The position numbers were made by a program, and so were the translations under genes. A stretch of 64,000 bases of DNA, from NCBI RefSeq assembly GCF_003355155.1, contig NZ_CP031320.1:6559827-6623826 (forward strand), given 5' to 3'. A model generated the notes under the pieces. It made no database searches. It worked only from the letters and a program-made list of their open reading frames with translations, and was not told where the DNA came from. Each line of letters opens with the position of its first letter. The stretch's first letter is position 1. Shown piece after piece: positions 8,622 to 17,022 of this stretch. Origin of the DNA: Streptomyces armeniacus. Lineage in GTDB: Bacteria > Actinomycetota > Actinomycetes > Streptomycetales > Streptomycetaceae.

Positions 8622-10141
8622 GTGTCCACGCTACCGCCGAGCCGTTCGGCGGTGTCCACCGCCCTCAGCAGGGCGGCGGCCTTGTTCCGGCACTCGATGT
8701 CCTCGGCGACGGGGTCGGAGTCGGCCACCACGCCGGCGCCAGCCTGTACGTAGGCGGTGCCGCCGCGCAGCAGTGCCGTACGGATCGCGATGGCCGTGTC
8801 GGAGTCGCCCGCGAAGTCGAGATAGCCGACGCAGCCGCCGTAGATGCCGCGCCGGGTGGGCTCCAGCTCCTCGATGATCTGCAGCGCGCGCGGCTTGGGG
8901 GCGCCGGAGAGGGTGCCCGCGGGGAAGCAGGCGGTGAGCGCGTCGAACGCCGTACGGCCCTCGGCGAGCTGCCCGGTGACGGTGGACACGATGTGCATGA
9001 CGTGGCTGTAGCGCTCGACGGACATGAAGTCGACGACCTCGACGCTGCCCGGCTCGCAGACCCGGCCCAGGTCGTTGCGGCCGAGGTCGACGAGCATCAG
9101 GTGCTCGGCGCGCTCCTTGGGGTCGGCGAGGAGTTCGTCGGCGAGGGCCGTGTCCTGCTGCGGGGTGTCGCCGCGCGGCCGTGTGCCCGCGATGGGGTGC
9201 AGCAGGGCGCGGCCGTCCTCGACCTTGATCAGGGCCTCGGGGCTGGAGCCGACGACGTCGAAGCCGCCGTTGTCGTCCTCGAAGCGGAACAGGTACATGT
9301 ACGGGCTGGGGTTGGTGGCGCGCAGCACCCGGTACACGTCCAGCGCCCGCGCGGCGCACGGCGCCTCGAACCGCTGCGACGGGACGACCTGGAACGCCTC
9401 CCCCGCCCGGATGCGTTCCTTGATGTCCTCGACGGCCGCCTGGTACGTCTCGCCGCCGGACCGCGCCACGTACTCGGGCAGCCGCGACGGCGGCAGCGGC
9501 GTGGTGCTCGCGGGCGTCGGCCGGTCCAGGTCGGCGGCCATCGCGTCGAGCCGGGCGACCGCGCCGCGGTAGGCGTCGTCGACGCCGGTCTCGAGGTCGT
9601 TGTGGTTGATGGCGTTGGCGATCAGCAGCACCGTGCCGTCGCGGTGGTCGAGGACGGCAAGGTCGGACGCGAGCAGCATCGTCAGCTCGGGCACCTTGAG
9701 ATCGTCCTCGGTGCTGTCGTCTAGCTTCTCGAGACGGCGCACGATGTCGTACCCGAGATAGCCCACCATGCCGCCGGTGAACGGCGGTAGTTCGGTGGAC
9801 TCGTGCAGGTCGCGCGGAGTGTGCAGGGCCTCGACGGTCTCGCGGAGCGCGTGCAGCGGGTCGCCGTCGGTGGGGACGCCGACGGGCGGGGTGCCGAGCC
9901 AGTGCGCCTGCCCGTCGCGGACGGTGAGCGCGGCGGAGCTGCGTACGCCGACGAACGAGTAGCGCGACCAGGTACGGCCGTTCTCCGCGGACTCCAGCAG
10001 GAACGTGCCGGGGCGCTCCGCCGCGAGCTTGCGGTAGAGCCCGATGGGGGTGTCGCCGTCCGCCAGCAGCCGCCGCGTGACCGGGATGACCCGGCGGTCC
10101 TTCGCCAGCGTGCGGAAGGTGTCGAGGTCCGGTGTCGTCAT
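8618..10141 (-). CDS. trpE: Anthranilate synthase component I
   Basis: 507 residues. It converts chorismate to anthranilate using ammonia from a glutaminase partner (trpG is not in this window). The N-terminal domain contains LLES, the allosteric Trp-binding element. The C-terminal chorismate-binding domain has [28 protein letters not shown] and [10 protein letters not shown], which hold catalytic and Mg-binding residues. The ATG at 10139-10141 is chosen by homology; a Shine-Dalgarno is poor, so translation may start on a short leader. A GC hairpin lies 22-47 bases upstream. hisI precedes it on the same strand, the usual Streptomyces order. Confidence 0.97.
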   Translation of the reverse strand: MTTPDLDTFRTLAKDRRVIPVTRRLLADGDTPIGLYRKLAAERPGTFLLESAENGRTWSRYSFVGVRSSAALTVRDGQAHWLGTPPVGVPTDGDPLHALRETVEALHTPRDLHESTELPPFTGGMVGYLGYDIVRRLEKLDDSTEDDLKVPELTMLLASDLAVLDHRDGTVLLIANAINHNDLETGVDDAYRGAVARLDAMAADLDRPTPASTTPLPPSRLPEYVARSGGETYQAAVEDIKERIRAGEAFQVVPSQRFEAPCAARALDVYRVLRATNPSPYMYLFRFEDDNGGFDVVGSSPEALIKVEDGRALLHPIAGTRPRGDTPQQDTALADELLADPKERAEHLMLVDLGRNDLGRVCEPGSVEVVDFMSVERYSHVMHIVSTVTGQLAEGRTAFDALTACFPAGTLSGAPKPRALQIIEELEPTRRGIYGGCVGYLDFAGDSDTAIAIRTALLRGGTAYVQAGAGVVADSDPVAEDIECRNKAAALLRAVDTAERLGGSVDT

Positions 10142-10163
10142 GATGCCCGACTCTAGCCGGGAC

Positions 10164-10188
10164 CCCGCAGGTGGCAGGCGCCTGCGGG
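10164..10188 (-). promoter_or_regulatory. Hairpin upstream of trpE (terminator or attenuator candidate)
   Basis: Arms CCCGCAGG and CCTGCGGG (8 bp, loop 9) span 10164-10188. An alternative pairing uses the internal palindrome GCAGGCGCCTGC (10174-10185). Two mutually exclusive structures before trpE would suit an attenuator or a hisI terminator. The minus strand of this gap shows no cluster of Trp codons, so a classical Trp leader peptide is not supported. Confidence 0.45.
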
Positions 10189-10301
10189 CGCACGAGCGCA
10201 CAGAGTGCGCCGGGTGCGCGGCACTCCGCGTGCGCGGGGCGTAGCGGGCGCGGGGTCCGCTGCGTATCGGGCAGACGGGACGGGCAGACGGGCGGTCCGT
10301 C

Positions 10302-10685
10302 TCAGCCGTCCAGCGCGAGCTGCCCGGAGTCGAAGCAGGTGCGGTCACCGGTGTGGCACGCGGCGCCGACCTGGTCGACCTTCACGAGGACCGTGTCGCC
10401 GTCGCAGTCGAGGGCCACCGACTTCACCCACTGGAAGTGCCCGGAGGTGTCGCCCTTCACCCAGTACTCCCCGCGGCTGCGCGACCAGTACGTGCACCGG
10501 CCGGTGGTGAGCGTACGGTGCAGCGCCTCGTCGTCCATCCACCCCAGCATGAGCACCTCGCCGGTGTCGTACTGCTGGGCGACGGCCGCGACGAGACCGT
10601 CGGCGTTCCGCTTGAGCCTCCCGGCGACCGCCGGGTCCAGGGAGGACGGAGGAGGGGACGGGGTACGTGGTGTGGGGCGGGACAT
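10302..10685 (-). CDS. hisI: Phosphoribosyl-AMP cyclohydrolase
   Basis: 127 residues. Histidine pathway step that opens the adenine ring of phosphoribosyl-AMP. Zn/Mg-binding residues are visible in [20 protein letters not shown] and in TCFDSG, with substrate-binding [17 protein letters not shown]. The ATG at 10683-10685 gives the family length after a short Pro/Ser-rich N-terminus. No HisE domain is fused. It lies 160 bp upstream of trpE, linking histidine and tryptophan synthesis, both of which draw on PRPP. Confidence 0.95.
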   Translation of the reverse strand: MSRPTPRTPSPPPSSLDPAVAGRLKRNADGLVAAVAQQYDTGEVLMLGWMDDEALHRTLTTGRCTYWSRSRGEYWVKGDTSGHFQWVKSVALDCDGDTVLVKVDQVGAACHTGDRTCFDSGQLALDG

Positions 10686-10821
10686 GTGGCCATTCTGCCG
10701 CCGGACGGCCGCCTCGCGAAAATGGATACAAGGTGCGGACCTGGTAACAGCCTTGTCGCGTCGGCTACTTTTCCCGGCCCCCGTCAACCGCATGTCAGTG
10801 CGATGGTGCATTCTTTCGGAC

Positions 10822-11667
10822 ATGAGCTTTCCTCCGCCGCCGCAAGACCCCCACGGCTCCGGCGCCGCCGGCTCAGGCGGCGGTTTCGGACCGCCACAGG
10901 GCTTCGGCCCGCCCGAGCAGCCCGGCCCGCCGCAGGGATACGGATACCCGGGCGGCCAGCCCGGCGGTTTCGGGCAGCCGCCCGGCCCCGGTGGCCCTGG
11001 CGGCCCCGGCCAGCCGCCGTACGGCACGCCGCCCCCGCCGCCCGGCGGCGGGAACAACGGCGGCAAGGTCGCCGCGATCATCATCGGCGCCGTGCTGGTC
11101 GTCGGCCTGGCCGTGGGCGGGGTGATCATGATGAACGGCGATGACGACGACAGCTCGGACGAGTCCAAGTCGTCGAGCTCGCCGAGCAGCCCGGGCTCGG
11201 AGTCCAAGGTGCCGACGGACATCCCGACCGACATACCCACGGACATCCCGAGCCCCAGCTCGCCCGAGACCTCGGCGGAGCCCAACCCGTCCTCCAGCGA
11301 CCTGGTGCCGTTCGTCGTCCTCGACCCGGGCCAGTGCTTCGACCACCCGGCGCTCAGCAGCGACGTGAAGAAGGTCGAGACGCGGTCCTGCAACTCGCCG
11401 CACAACGGCGAGGTCATCGCCAACGACAAGCTGACGGGCAACTTCTCCACCGAGAAGGAGCTGCAGGACAAGGTCCTGGAGCTGTGCAAGGCGGACGCCA
11501 GCAAGCGGCTCAAGACGATCCCGCAGGACGGGCGGAACTACTACTTCTACGCGATCTACCCGTCGCTGGCGACGTACGAGGGCCGCGGGCAGGACACGAT
11601 CTCCTGCTCCCTCACCCTCAGCAACTCACTCGACGGCACCAAGCTCACGAAACCGCTCCCCGGCTGA
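10822..11667 (+). CDS. Membrane-anchored protein with septum-formation-like extracytoplasmic domain
   Basis: 281 residues. A Pro/Gly/Gln-rich cytoplasmic N-terminus (about 75 residues of the PPQGFGPP kind) leads to one membrane helix (about 80-102), then a Ser/Asp-rich linker with three copies of TDIP, and a C-terminal domain beginning [15 protein letters not shown]. The GQCF ... C.SPHNGEV pattern with two further cysteines is that of the actinobacterial septum-formation family. Role inferred only: an envelope protein, possibly at division sites. The start lacks a strong ribosome site and may be leaderless. Confidence 0.7.
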   Translation: MSFPPPPQDPHGSGAAGSGGGFGPPQGFGPPEQPGPPQGYGYPGGQPGGFGQPPGPGGPGGPGQPPYGTPPPPPGGGNNGGKVAAIIIGAVLVVGLAVGGVIMMNGDDDDSSDESKSSSSPSSPGSESKVPTDIPTDIPTDIPSPSSPETSAEPNPSSSDLVPFVVLDPGQCFDHPALSSDVKKVETRSCNSPHNGEVIANDKLTGNFSTEKELQDKVLELCKADASKRLKTIPQDGRNYYFYAIYPSLATYEGRGQDTISCSLTLSNSLDGTKLTKPLPG

Positions 11668-11703
11668 CCCGGCCGGCCGGGCCCGTCGGCGTACCCTGGC
11701 GGT

Positions 11704-12336
11704 ATGTCGACCCATGCCAAGCGTGAACGCCTGCTCCTCGCCGACCTGCTGGAAGCCGCCGGCCCGGAGGCCCCGACCCTGTGCGCGGGCTGGAAGACCC
11801 GCGACCTGGCCGCGCACGTCGTCGTGCGCGAGCGCCGTGGCGACGCGGCGGGCGGCATCGTGATCAAGCCGCTCGCCGCCCGTCTGGAGCGGGTGCAGGG
11901 GGAGTTCGCCGCGAAGCCGTACGAGGAGCTGATCCAGCTCATCCGTACGGGACCGCCGCGCATGTCCCCGTTCGCACTCAAGCAGGTGGACGAGGCCGCG
12001 AACACGGTGGAGTTCTTCCTGCACTCCGAGGACGTCCGGCGCGCGCAGCCGGACTGGACGCCGCGCGAGCTCGACCCGGTCTTCGCCGACGCGCTGTGGC
12101 GGCGGCTCGAGTCCACCGCGAAGATCTACGGCCGCAAGTCGCCGGTGGGTCTCGTGCTGCGCCGGCCCAACGGCCAGACGGCGGTGGCCCGCAAGGGCAC
12201 CCCGGTCGTCACGGCCACCGGCGAGCCCGCCGAGCTGCTCCTCTTCGCCGCCGGCCGCCAGGACGCGGCGCGGCTGGAGCTGGAGGGCGAGAAGGAGGCC
12301 GTCGAGCGCGCACACGACGCGGACCTGGGGCTCTGA
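11704..12336 (+). CDS. TIGR03085-family DinB-like / maleylpyruvate-isomerase-N-type protein
   Basis: 210 residues. The N-terminus has LCAGWKTRDLAAHVVVRERRGDA, the DinB-fold helix with His residues that bind a metal in mycothiol-dependent enzymes, and later FFLHSEDVRRAQPDW supplies another His/Glu pair. Members of TIGR03085 are suspected mycothiol-dependent or metal-binding transferases; the substrate is unknown. It follows the previous gene by 36 bp on the same strand and may be co-transcribed. Confidence 0.85.
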   Translation: MSTHAKRERLLLADLLEAAGPEAPTLCAGWKTRDLAAHVVVRERRGDAAGGIVIKPLAARLERVQGEFAAKPYEELIQLIRTGPPRMSPFALKQVDEAANTVEFFLHSEDVRRAQPDWTPRELDPVFADALWRRLESTAKIYGRKSPVGLVLRRPNGQTAVARKGTPVVTATGEPAELLLFAAGRQDAARLELEGEKEAVERAHDADLGL

Positions 12337-12503
12337 GCGAGCCGGGGTGCGCAGCGGGTACGCGCCCGGGGACCGGTGCGTTCGGCAGCCACGGCAGCTC
12401 CGGCGCCTCGGGCGTGATCCGCGGCGGCGGCGTCTGATGTCGTACGGGTCGTGAGTGGCCGGTCGGCGGCGTTGGCCCGGACATCATCGGCAACCAGCAC
12501 CTG

Positions 12504-13943
12504 TTATCCGTGATTCGCGTTCCCAGGGGCCCGCGCCGGTCCGGGAGCCGGCCGGGGCAGTTCCGCCGCCCGTACGGCCGGGGACAGCAGCGTGCCGAAC
12601 GCCACGAGCAGCCCCAAGGCACCGCACGCCGCGAACGTCTCGCCCACACCCCAGCGCCCGGCCGCGGCGCCGAACACCGGGTAGCTCAACGGCGCGAGCC
12701 CCAGACTGCTCAGGCTCAGCACGGCGGTGACCCGGCCGAGCAGCGACGGCGCGGCGGACGTCAGGATGAGCGCCTGCGACAGCCCGCCGCACACCCCGGC
12801 CAGCAGGCCGGCAGCGCCCGCGGCGCCCATCGCGGCGGGCAGGGTGGGCAGCAGCCCGACCGTTCCGAGGGTCACCGCGCACACCGCGAGGGTGCCGATC
12901 TGCACGCGACCCGCGTACGGCAGCCGCCCCCGTACGGTGATCAGCAGCGCGCCCGCCCCGGCGCCCGCGCCGAACGCGCTGACGATCCAGCCCATGCCGG
13001 AGGCGCCCCAGCCGCGTTCGGCGGCGAGCAGGACCAGGCCGACGTTGAGCGGGCCGTTCAGCAGGATCTCGCTGGCCGCGCCGCTGACGACCAGCGGTCC
13101 GATGAGCCGGTGCCGCCGGATGTAGCGCAGCCCGTCCACCAACTCGCGCCAGGCCGTGGCCCGTTCACCGGGGGCGGCACCCGCCTCCGTACGGTCACCC
13201 GTACCTGCGGCCCCCTCCGTACGGGCGGCCGGTCCGGCCGGCAGCGGGCCTATGCGTACGGCCAGCAGCAGCGTCAGCGACAGCGCGAACAGCCCGCCCG
13301 CGCACGCGAACGCCGCCGCCGTACCGCCCAGCCCCATGGCCAGCCCGCCCAGCGGCGGGCCCGCCGTATGGCCCGTCCGGATGGCCAGTGCCCGCATCCC
13401 CTGCACGCGCGTGAGCTGGTCCGGCCCGGTCAGGCGGGGCGGCAGCGCGCCGACGGCGGGCAGGAACAGCGCGTCCACGGCGCCGAACACGAGCGCCACC
13501 GCGACCAGCAGCCACAGACCCGGCGAGGCGAACGCCAGCGCCGCCGCGACCGCGAGGATCACCGCGCACCGTACGGCGTCGCTGCCGAGGACGGCGCCGC
13601 GGGGCCCGAAGCGGTCGGCGGCCACTCCCCCGCCCAGCATCAGAACAGCGCGCGGCACGGCACCCGCCGCCATCACCATGCCGACCTGCGCGGGCCCGGC
13701 GACCTCGGCGGCGGCCCAGCCGAGGGCGACGAAGTACACGCCGTCACCGACCATCGATGCGGTGTACGCGAGCAGCCAGCGCAGCAGGTTGGCGTCCCGG
13801 TGCGCGGGCTTGCCCGGCGGCGCGGGCGGGGGCCGTACGGGCGGCGGTGGACGTACGGGCGGCGGGGGCCGTACGGGCGGCGGTGGACGTACGGCCGACT
13901 GCTCGCGTACGCCCGCGGGTTCGCGTTCCCCGTCGGCGGTCAC
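12504..13943 (-). CDS. MFS transporter, EntS-like drug/siderophore exporter family
   Basis: 479 residues with about 12 membrane helices. MFS_3-type signature: GDGVYFVALGWAAAEV in helix 1, and VAADRFGPRGAV as the helix 2-3 loop motif. Proton-driven export is expected. The start is the GTG at 13941-13943, overlapping the regulator stop as GTGA. The first 45 residues are an unusual proline repeat (VRPPPP units) written by an 18-bp DNA repeat. It is encoded directly after an ArsR-type regulator, so it is probably the regulator's main target; the exported compound is unknown. Confidence 0.85.
   Translation of the reverse strand: MTADGEREPAGVREQSAVRPPPPVRPPPPVRPPPPVRPPPAPPGKPAHRDANLLRWLLAYTASMVGDGVYFVALGWAAAEVAGPAQVGMVMAAGAVPRAVLMLGGGVAADRFGPRGAVLGSDAVRCAVILAVAAALAFASPGLWLLVAVALVFGAVDALFLPAVGALPPRLTGPDQLTRVQGMRALAIRTGHTAGPPLGGLAMGLGGTAAAFACAGGLFALSLTLLLAVRIGPLPAGPAARTEGAAGTGDRTEAGAAPGERATAWRELVDGLRYIRRHRLIGPLVVSGAASEILLNGPLNVGLVLLAAERGWGASGMGWIVSAFGAGAGAGALLITVRGRLPYAGRVQIGTLAVCAVTLGTVGLLPTLPAAMGAAGAAGLLAGVCGGLSQALILTSAAPSLLGRVTAVLSLSSLGLAPLSYPVFGAAAGRWGVGETFAACGALGLLVAFGTLLSPAVRAAELPRPAPGPARAPGNANHG
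13831..13896. repeat. 18-bp tandem repeat inside the MFS gene
   Basis: Three and two-thirds units alternating GGCCGTACGGGCGGCGGT and GGACGTACGGGCGGCGG(G) encode the VRPPPP repeats of the exporter's N-terminal tail on the minus strand. Such arrays can change length by slippage. Confidence 0.85.
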
Positions 13944-14545
13944 GGCCGGAAGGGGAACCCGTACAGGTGCAGGGCGACGTGCTCGCGCCCTTCCGTGTCC
14001 CCCGCGGCTTCCGCCGCACGGCCGCGCGCCGTCCAGCGCCGGCCGAGTTCGGCGACCTCCTCGGCCAGCTCGCGGAGTTCGGCCGCGGTGAGCCGCGCCT
14101 GGTACTCGGAGGTGAAGGCGGCGCTGGTCCACTCGCGCGGCCAGGCGGACTGCTGGTCGAGATACGCGGAGTAGCGCTCGCCGCGCGTCTCCATCAGACG
14201 GCGCGTCACCTGGCTGACGACGGCGGCGCCCTCCGGGTGGTCGTCGAAGTCGGAGTTGCGGAACTCGAAGCCCTTCTCCGTGGACGGCTTCCACCAGCGC
14301 TCGCGGCCGTCCCTGCCGCGGCCGGCCGCGGCCTCGATGAAGCCGTGCTCGGCCATCTTCCGCAGGTGGTAACTCACCAGCGAGACCGCCTCGTCCACCT
14401 GGTCGGCGAGCTGCGAGGCAGTGGCAGTACGGGCGGCGTTCAGGGCGCGCCACAGCTCGATCCGCAGCGGGTGCGTGAAGACCTTGAGTGCGGCGAGGTC
14501 GGTGATGCGGTGGGGCGGCTCGGGCTGGGTGTCGTCGTCGGCCAT
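13940..14545 (-). CDS. ArsR-type winged-helix repressor (HTH_20 type)
   Basis: 201 residues. The N-terminal winged helix is clear: KVFTHPLRIELWRAL, then ATASQLADQVDEAVSLVSYH for the recognition helix and LRKMAEHGFIE for the wing. The longer C-terminal part (YQARLTAAELRELAEEV) is typical of ArsR proteins that pair with MFS exporters and respond to small organic ligands rather than metals; no cysteine metal site is seen. It is coupled to the exporter by GTGA overlap. A 38-bp near-perfect palindrome lies 12 bp upstream of its start and is its likely autoregulatory operator. Confidence 0.88.
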   Translation of the reverse strand: MADDDTQPEPPHRITDLAALKVFTHPLRIELWRALNAARTATASQLADQVDEAVSLVSYHLRKMAEHGFIEAAAGRGRDGRERWWKPSTEKGFEFRNSDFDDHPEGAAVVSQVTRRLMETRGERYSAYLDQQSAWPREWTSAAFTSEYQARLTAAELRELAEEVAELGRRWTARGRAAEAAGDTEGREHVALHLYGFPFRP

Positions 14546-14557
14546 GGCGTCACCGTA

Positions 14558-14595
14558 GATGCGAAAGGAATATTGCGCAATATTCCTTTTGCATC
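14558..14595. promoter_or_regulatory. 38-bp palindromic operator for the ArsR-MFS operon
   Basis: The segment is a palindrome centred at 14576/14577 on TTGCGCAA with a single mismatched base pair. The core GGAATATTGCGCAATATTCC is perfect. This AT-rich sequence lies 12 bp ahead of the minus-strand ArsR start and stands out sharply from the GC-rich surroundings. ATTGCGCAAT-type cores are common ArsR targets, so self-repression is the natural reading. Confidence 0.8.
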
Positions 14596-14618
14596 TTGCC
14601 AGGCCATGAGCGGTGACA

Positions 14619-14636
14619 GGTAGGAATTCTCCTACC
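14619..14636. promoter_or_regulatory. Second palindromic operator abutting a -10 box
   Basis: GGTAGGA-ATTC-TCCTACC: 7-bp perfect arms. It ends on the base before TATAAT (14637-14642), inside the -35/-10 spacer, so a bound repressor would block RNA polymerase at the promoter of the plus-strand ArsR-SRPBCC operon. Confidence 0.75.
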
Positions 14637-14642
14637 TATAAT
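14637..14642 (+). promoter_or_regulatory. Consensus -10 box TATAAT
   Basis: A perfect TATAAT hexamer, rare in this DNA. The expected transcription start, 6-7 bases downstream, falls on the ATG at 14649, which would make the first ORF leaderless. The operator at 14619-14636 overlaps the spacer. Confidence 0.7.
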
Positions 14643-14648
14643 CGCGGC

Positions 14649-14684
14649 ATGAACATCACTCACACCACACCCGTCGCGACCTGA
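14649..14684 (+). CDS. Candidate leaderless mini-ORF (11 codons) before the ArsR gene
   Basis: ATG to TGA encodes MNITHTTPVAT. The ATG sits where transcription from the TATAAT box should begin. The stop is embedded in TGAGGGGG, the ribosome-binding site of the next gene, whose ATG is 12 bases on. Ribosomes ending here would be placed to re-initiate on arsR. Four of eleven residues are Thr, but there is no clear attenuation signature. Too short to judge by coding statistics. Confidence 0.45.
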   Translation: MNITHTTPVAT

Positions 14685-14696
14685 GGGGGCGGATCG

Positions 14697-15119
14697 ATGC
14701 GTACCGTCGAGGCGGCCGGGGACCGGGTCTTCGCCGCGCTTGCCAGTCCCGTACGGCGGGAGGTGCTGCGGCTGCTGCGCGACGAGGGGCCGCAGCCCGT
14801 CGCACGGCTCGCCGAGCGGTTCGACATGGCGCGGCCCAGTCTCTCCGAGCATCTGAAGGTGCTGCGGGAGGCGGAGTTGGTCAGCGAGCGCAAGGTCGGG
14901 CGGCAGCGGCTGTACCGGCTGGAGGCCGTGCCGCTGAACGACGTGCAGGACTGGCTCAGCCCGTTCGAGCGGTTCTGGCGCGAGAAGCTGGCCGGTCTGC
15001 GCGACGTGCTCGATGCCATGGAGGACGTGGAAGAGGCGGACTCCCCCGCTCAGACTCAGACAGACCGGACAGACCAGACCGGCGGGGACGCCGCCGCCGA
15101 GGGAACGGGTGCACCATGA
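14697..15119 (+). CDS. ArsR-family winged-helix repressor
   Basis: 140 residues. Winged helix: FAALASPVRREVLRLLRDEG, PVARLAERFDMARPSLSEHL (recognition helix) and VLREAELVSERKVGRQRLYRL (wing). No CVC-type metal site is present, so the signal is probably not a thiophilic metal. A GAGGGGG site precedes the ATG. The stop overlaps the start of the SRPBCC gene as ATGA, the classical ArsR-SRPBCC (AHSA1) pairing. The palindrome at 14619-14636 is its likely operator. Confidence 0.9.
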   Translation: MRTVEAAGDRVFAALASPVRREVLRLLRDEGPQPVARLAERFDMARPSLSEHLKVLREAELVSERKVGRQRLYRLEAVPLNDVQDWLSPFERFWREKLAGLRDVLDAMEDVEEADSPAQTQTDRTDQTGGDAAAEGTGAP

Positions 15120-15571
15120 CCGATGACGACGACCTGACCACGCTCCGCCTCGACCAGTTCCTGCCGCACCCGCCCGCCAAGGTGTGGCGGGCACTCACCG
15201 AGCCGGGGCTGATCGCGCAGTGGATGATGCCCGGCGACTTCCGACTGGAGGTCGGCCACCGTTACACGATGCAGGGCATGGCCATGCCCTCGACGGGCTT
15301 CTCGGGCACCGTCCAGGCCGAGGTGCTGGCGTACGAGACGGAGAAGATGCTGCGGGTGTCCTGGCTGGACGCCAATCCGGGCCCCGACACGAACGCGGAC
15401 TGGACGATCACCTGGACGCTGGAGCCCGAGGGCAACGGCACCCGGCTGTTCCTGCTGCACGAGGGCTTCGATCCGGACAACGCGTTGCAGCAGCGCGCCC
15501 GTTCGATCATGGACGGCGGCTGGCGCTCGGGGGTGCTGCGCGGCCTGGAGACCGTGCTCAGCACCATGTGA
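15116..15571 (+). CDS. SRPBCC / AHSA1-domain protein
   Basis: 151 residues. START-like fold: LDQFLPHPPAKVWRALTEPG at the N-terminus, MPGDFRLEVGHRY and a C-terminal helix with GGWRSGVLRGLE. These proteins bind hydrophobic ligands in a deep cavity; those paired with ArsR regulators have no settled function. Translation is coupled to arsR (ATGA, 15116-15119). Confidence 0.9.
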   Translation: MTDDDDLTTLRLDQFLPHPPAKVWRALTEPGLIAQWMMPGDFRLEVGHRYTMQGMAMPSTGFSGTVQAEVLAYETEKMLRVSWLDANPGPDTNADWTITWTLEPEGNGTRLFLLHEGFDPDNALQQRARSIMDGGWRSGVLRGLETVLSTM

Positions 15572-15628
15572 ACGCGGGGGCACGGCCGTACGCCGCACCG
15601 CGTACGGGCGTGCCCCCGGCCCGTACGG

Positions 15629-16378
15629 TCAGCCCGCGACGATCCGGGACACCGTCTGCGCGCCGGGGCTGCCCTCCACCAGCGTGGCGGTCAACGCGTC
15701 GCCCGCGGCGGCGAGTTCGTCGTCCGTCATCGGGCCCAGCGCGTCGAAGACGAACATCGCGCGGGTCGTGTCGTGGGTGAGGCGCGTACGGACGCACTGC
15801 CGCCAGTTCCAGCGGCGGCACGTGACGCCCGCGTCGTCGCGCCACACGACCTCGCCCGGGCGCGGGTTCTCCACGGCCGGTTCGCCGCCGGCGGTGATCT
15901 CGAACGGTTCGGTGCCGTCCGCCCGTACGAGCCGTGCCGCGCCCTGGTAGTGGTCCAGGTCCTCGCCGCCCAGCGGCAGGACGTGCGCGATGGAGACCGC
16001 GTTGTAGAGATCCGTCAGCCGGTCCACCCGCGGCAGCCCGGCGTCCAGCCGGCGCAGCAGGGCCTCGGCGCTGGGCCGCGTACGCTGCGGCTTGGCGCCG
16101 AAGGCGCGGAACGCGTCGCGCCACGCGGCGAGATGGGGGTGCTCCTCCACGGGCGTGTCCGCGAACCGTGCGCGGGCCTGCGTCTCGGCGGCGGCGAGCA
16201 CGCGCTCGCTGAAGTCGTCGCCGGGGCCCGGCCGCAGGCCGTCGGCCACGATGAGCAGCGCGCGGTAGTCCGGGCGCAGCTCCAGGACGGCGGGATCGAT
16301 GCTGGCGGCGTCGAGCCAGCGCTTGGTGTCGAGGGCGTCGAGGGACACGGGCACCCCTAGGTGGCAGGTCACTTTCAT
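15629..16378 (-). CDS. B3/B4 tRNA-binding-domain protein
   Basis: 249 residues. The fold corresponds to the B3/B4 editing domain of phenylalanyl-tRNA synthetase beta subunit: RPSAEALLRRLDAGLPRVDR, LTDLYNAVSIAHVLPLGGED and VVWRDDAGVTCRRWNWRQC are typical of stand-alone homologues. Such free domains may check mis-charged tRNA or bind other nucleic acids; this is inferred from the family. ATG at 16376-16378. No operon partner; the genes beyond it are broken. Confidence 0.82.
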   Translation of the reverse strand: MKVTCHLGVPVSLDALDTKRWLDAASIDPAVLELRPDYRALLIVADGLRPGPGDDFSERVLAAAETQARARFADTPVEEHPHLAAWRDAFRAFGAKPQRTRPSAEALLRRLDAGLPRVDRLTDLYNAVSIAHVLPLGGEDLDHYQGAARLVRADGTEPFEITAGGEPAVENPRPGEVVWRDDAGVTCRRWNWRQCVRTRLTHDTTRAMFVFDALGPMTDDELAAAGDALTATLVEGSPGAQTVSRIVAG

Positions 16379-16497
16379 GGACTGGTCCGTCCACTCTAAT
16401 GCACTCGCTGCCCCTTTTCCGCCCGCGGCGGCGGCGGAAGAACGCGCGGCGGGCGTCAGCCGCGTTGCCGACGACCGGGGCGCCGTGGTCGCGGGCC

Positions 16498-16514
16498 GTC
16501 CTCAAGCGCCGGAC
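16498..16514. repeat. Streptomyces-type intergenic repeat GTCCTCAAGCGCCGGAC
   Basis: One copy of the short imperfect palindrome (reverse form GTCCGGCGCTTGAGGAC) that recurs three times at 58271-58466. It lies in the 216-bp gene-free stretch between the B3/B4 gene and the broken VOC gene. Confidence 0.75.
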
Positions 16515-16594
16515 GGTCTGGAAGTGGCCGGTTACGCCTGTCACTCGAGGGACGGAGGGGCCCGCCGACCGCCGCCAGTGGCGAGGGCACGTCG

Positions 16595-16934
16595 CTACGT
16601 CGGCGGCCCGCCGTAGCCGATCTCGTTGCCGTCGGGGTCGCGGTACAGCACCTTGCGCACACCGTTGGGGTACGTCTCCCGGTGGACGGGCGATCCCGGC
16701 CTCGGCGATACGGGCGACGCGCGCGTCGAGGTCGTCGACGAAGATCGTGGTGTGGGCGTGGCCCGCGCGCTCGGCGTCCTCCTCGATGTACACGTAGCGG
16801 CGCTCGGCCAGCTCCCACACCACCTCGGTGTCGGACGCGAGGAAGGCGGGCTCGGCGCCCAGCACCCGTACGTACCAGGCCCGCGCGGCCTTGGAGTCAC
16901 GGACGTAGATCCCGGCGAACAGGTCCACCGGCAT
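16595..16934 (-). pseudogene. VOC (glyoxalase-like) family gene with one frameshift
   Basis: Starting at the ATG at 16932-16934, the frame reads [20 protein letters not shown] and continues through [16 protein letters not shown] and [20 protein letters not shown]. The next homologous part ([29 protein letters not shown]) is in another frame. The span is 340 nt, one more than a multiple of three. The shift lies near 16685-16695. Restored, it would be a complete VOC protein of about 113 residues with the usual metal-ligand Glu at the C-terminus. Either a real pseudogene or a single-base sequence error; its neighbours are also broken, which favours decay. Confidence 0.8.
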
Positions 16935-17022
16935 GCGGACATGCCAGGCCGAAGCCCGCGGGCACGTGCACGTACGGCGGGCGGCGGGCGGCGGGCTTCG
17001 GCCTGGCATGTCCGCATGCCGG
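16928..17022. repeat. Perfect 32-bp inverted repeat with 31-bp spacer
   Basis: The left arm 16928-16959 and right arm 16991-17022 are exact reverse complements, from CCGGCATGCGGACATGCCAG inward. The left arm contains the start codon of the VOC gene and the right arm the last codons of the hemQ remnant. Such a structure would form a long hairpin in DNA or RNA. It could be a rearrangement scar, a terminator, or a foldback assembly artefact. Confidence 0.9.
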
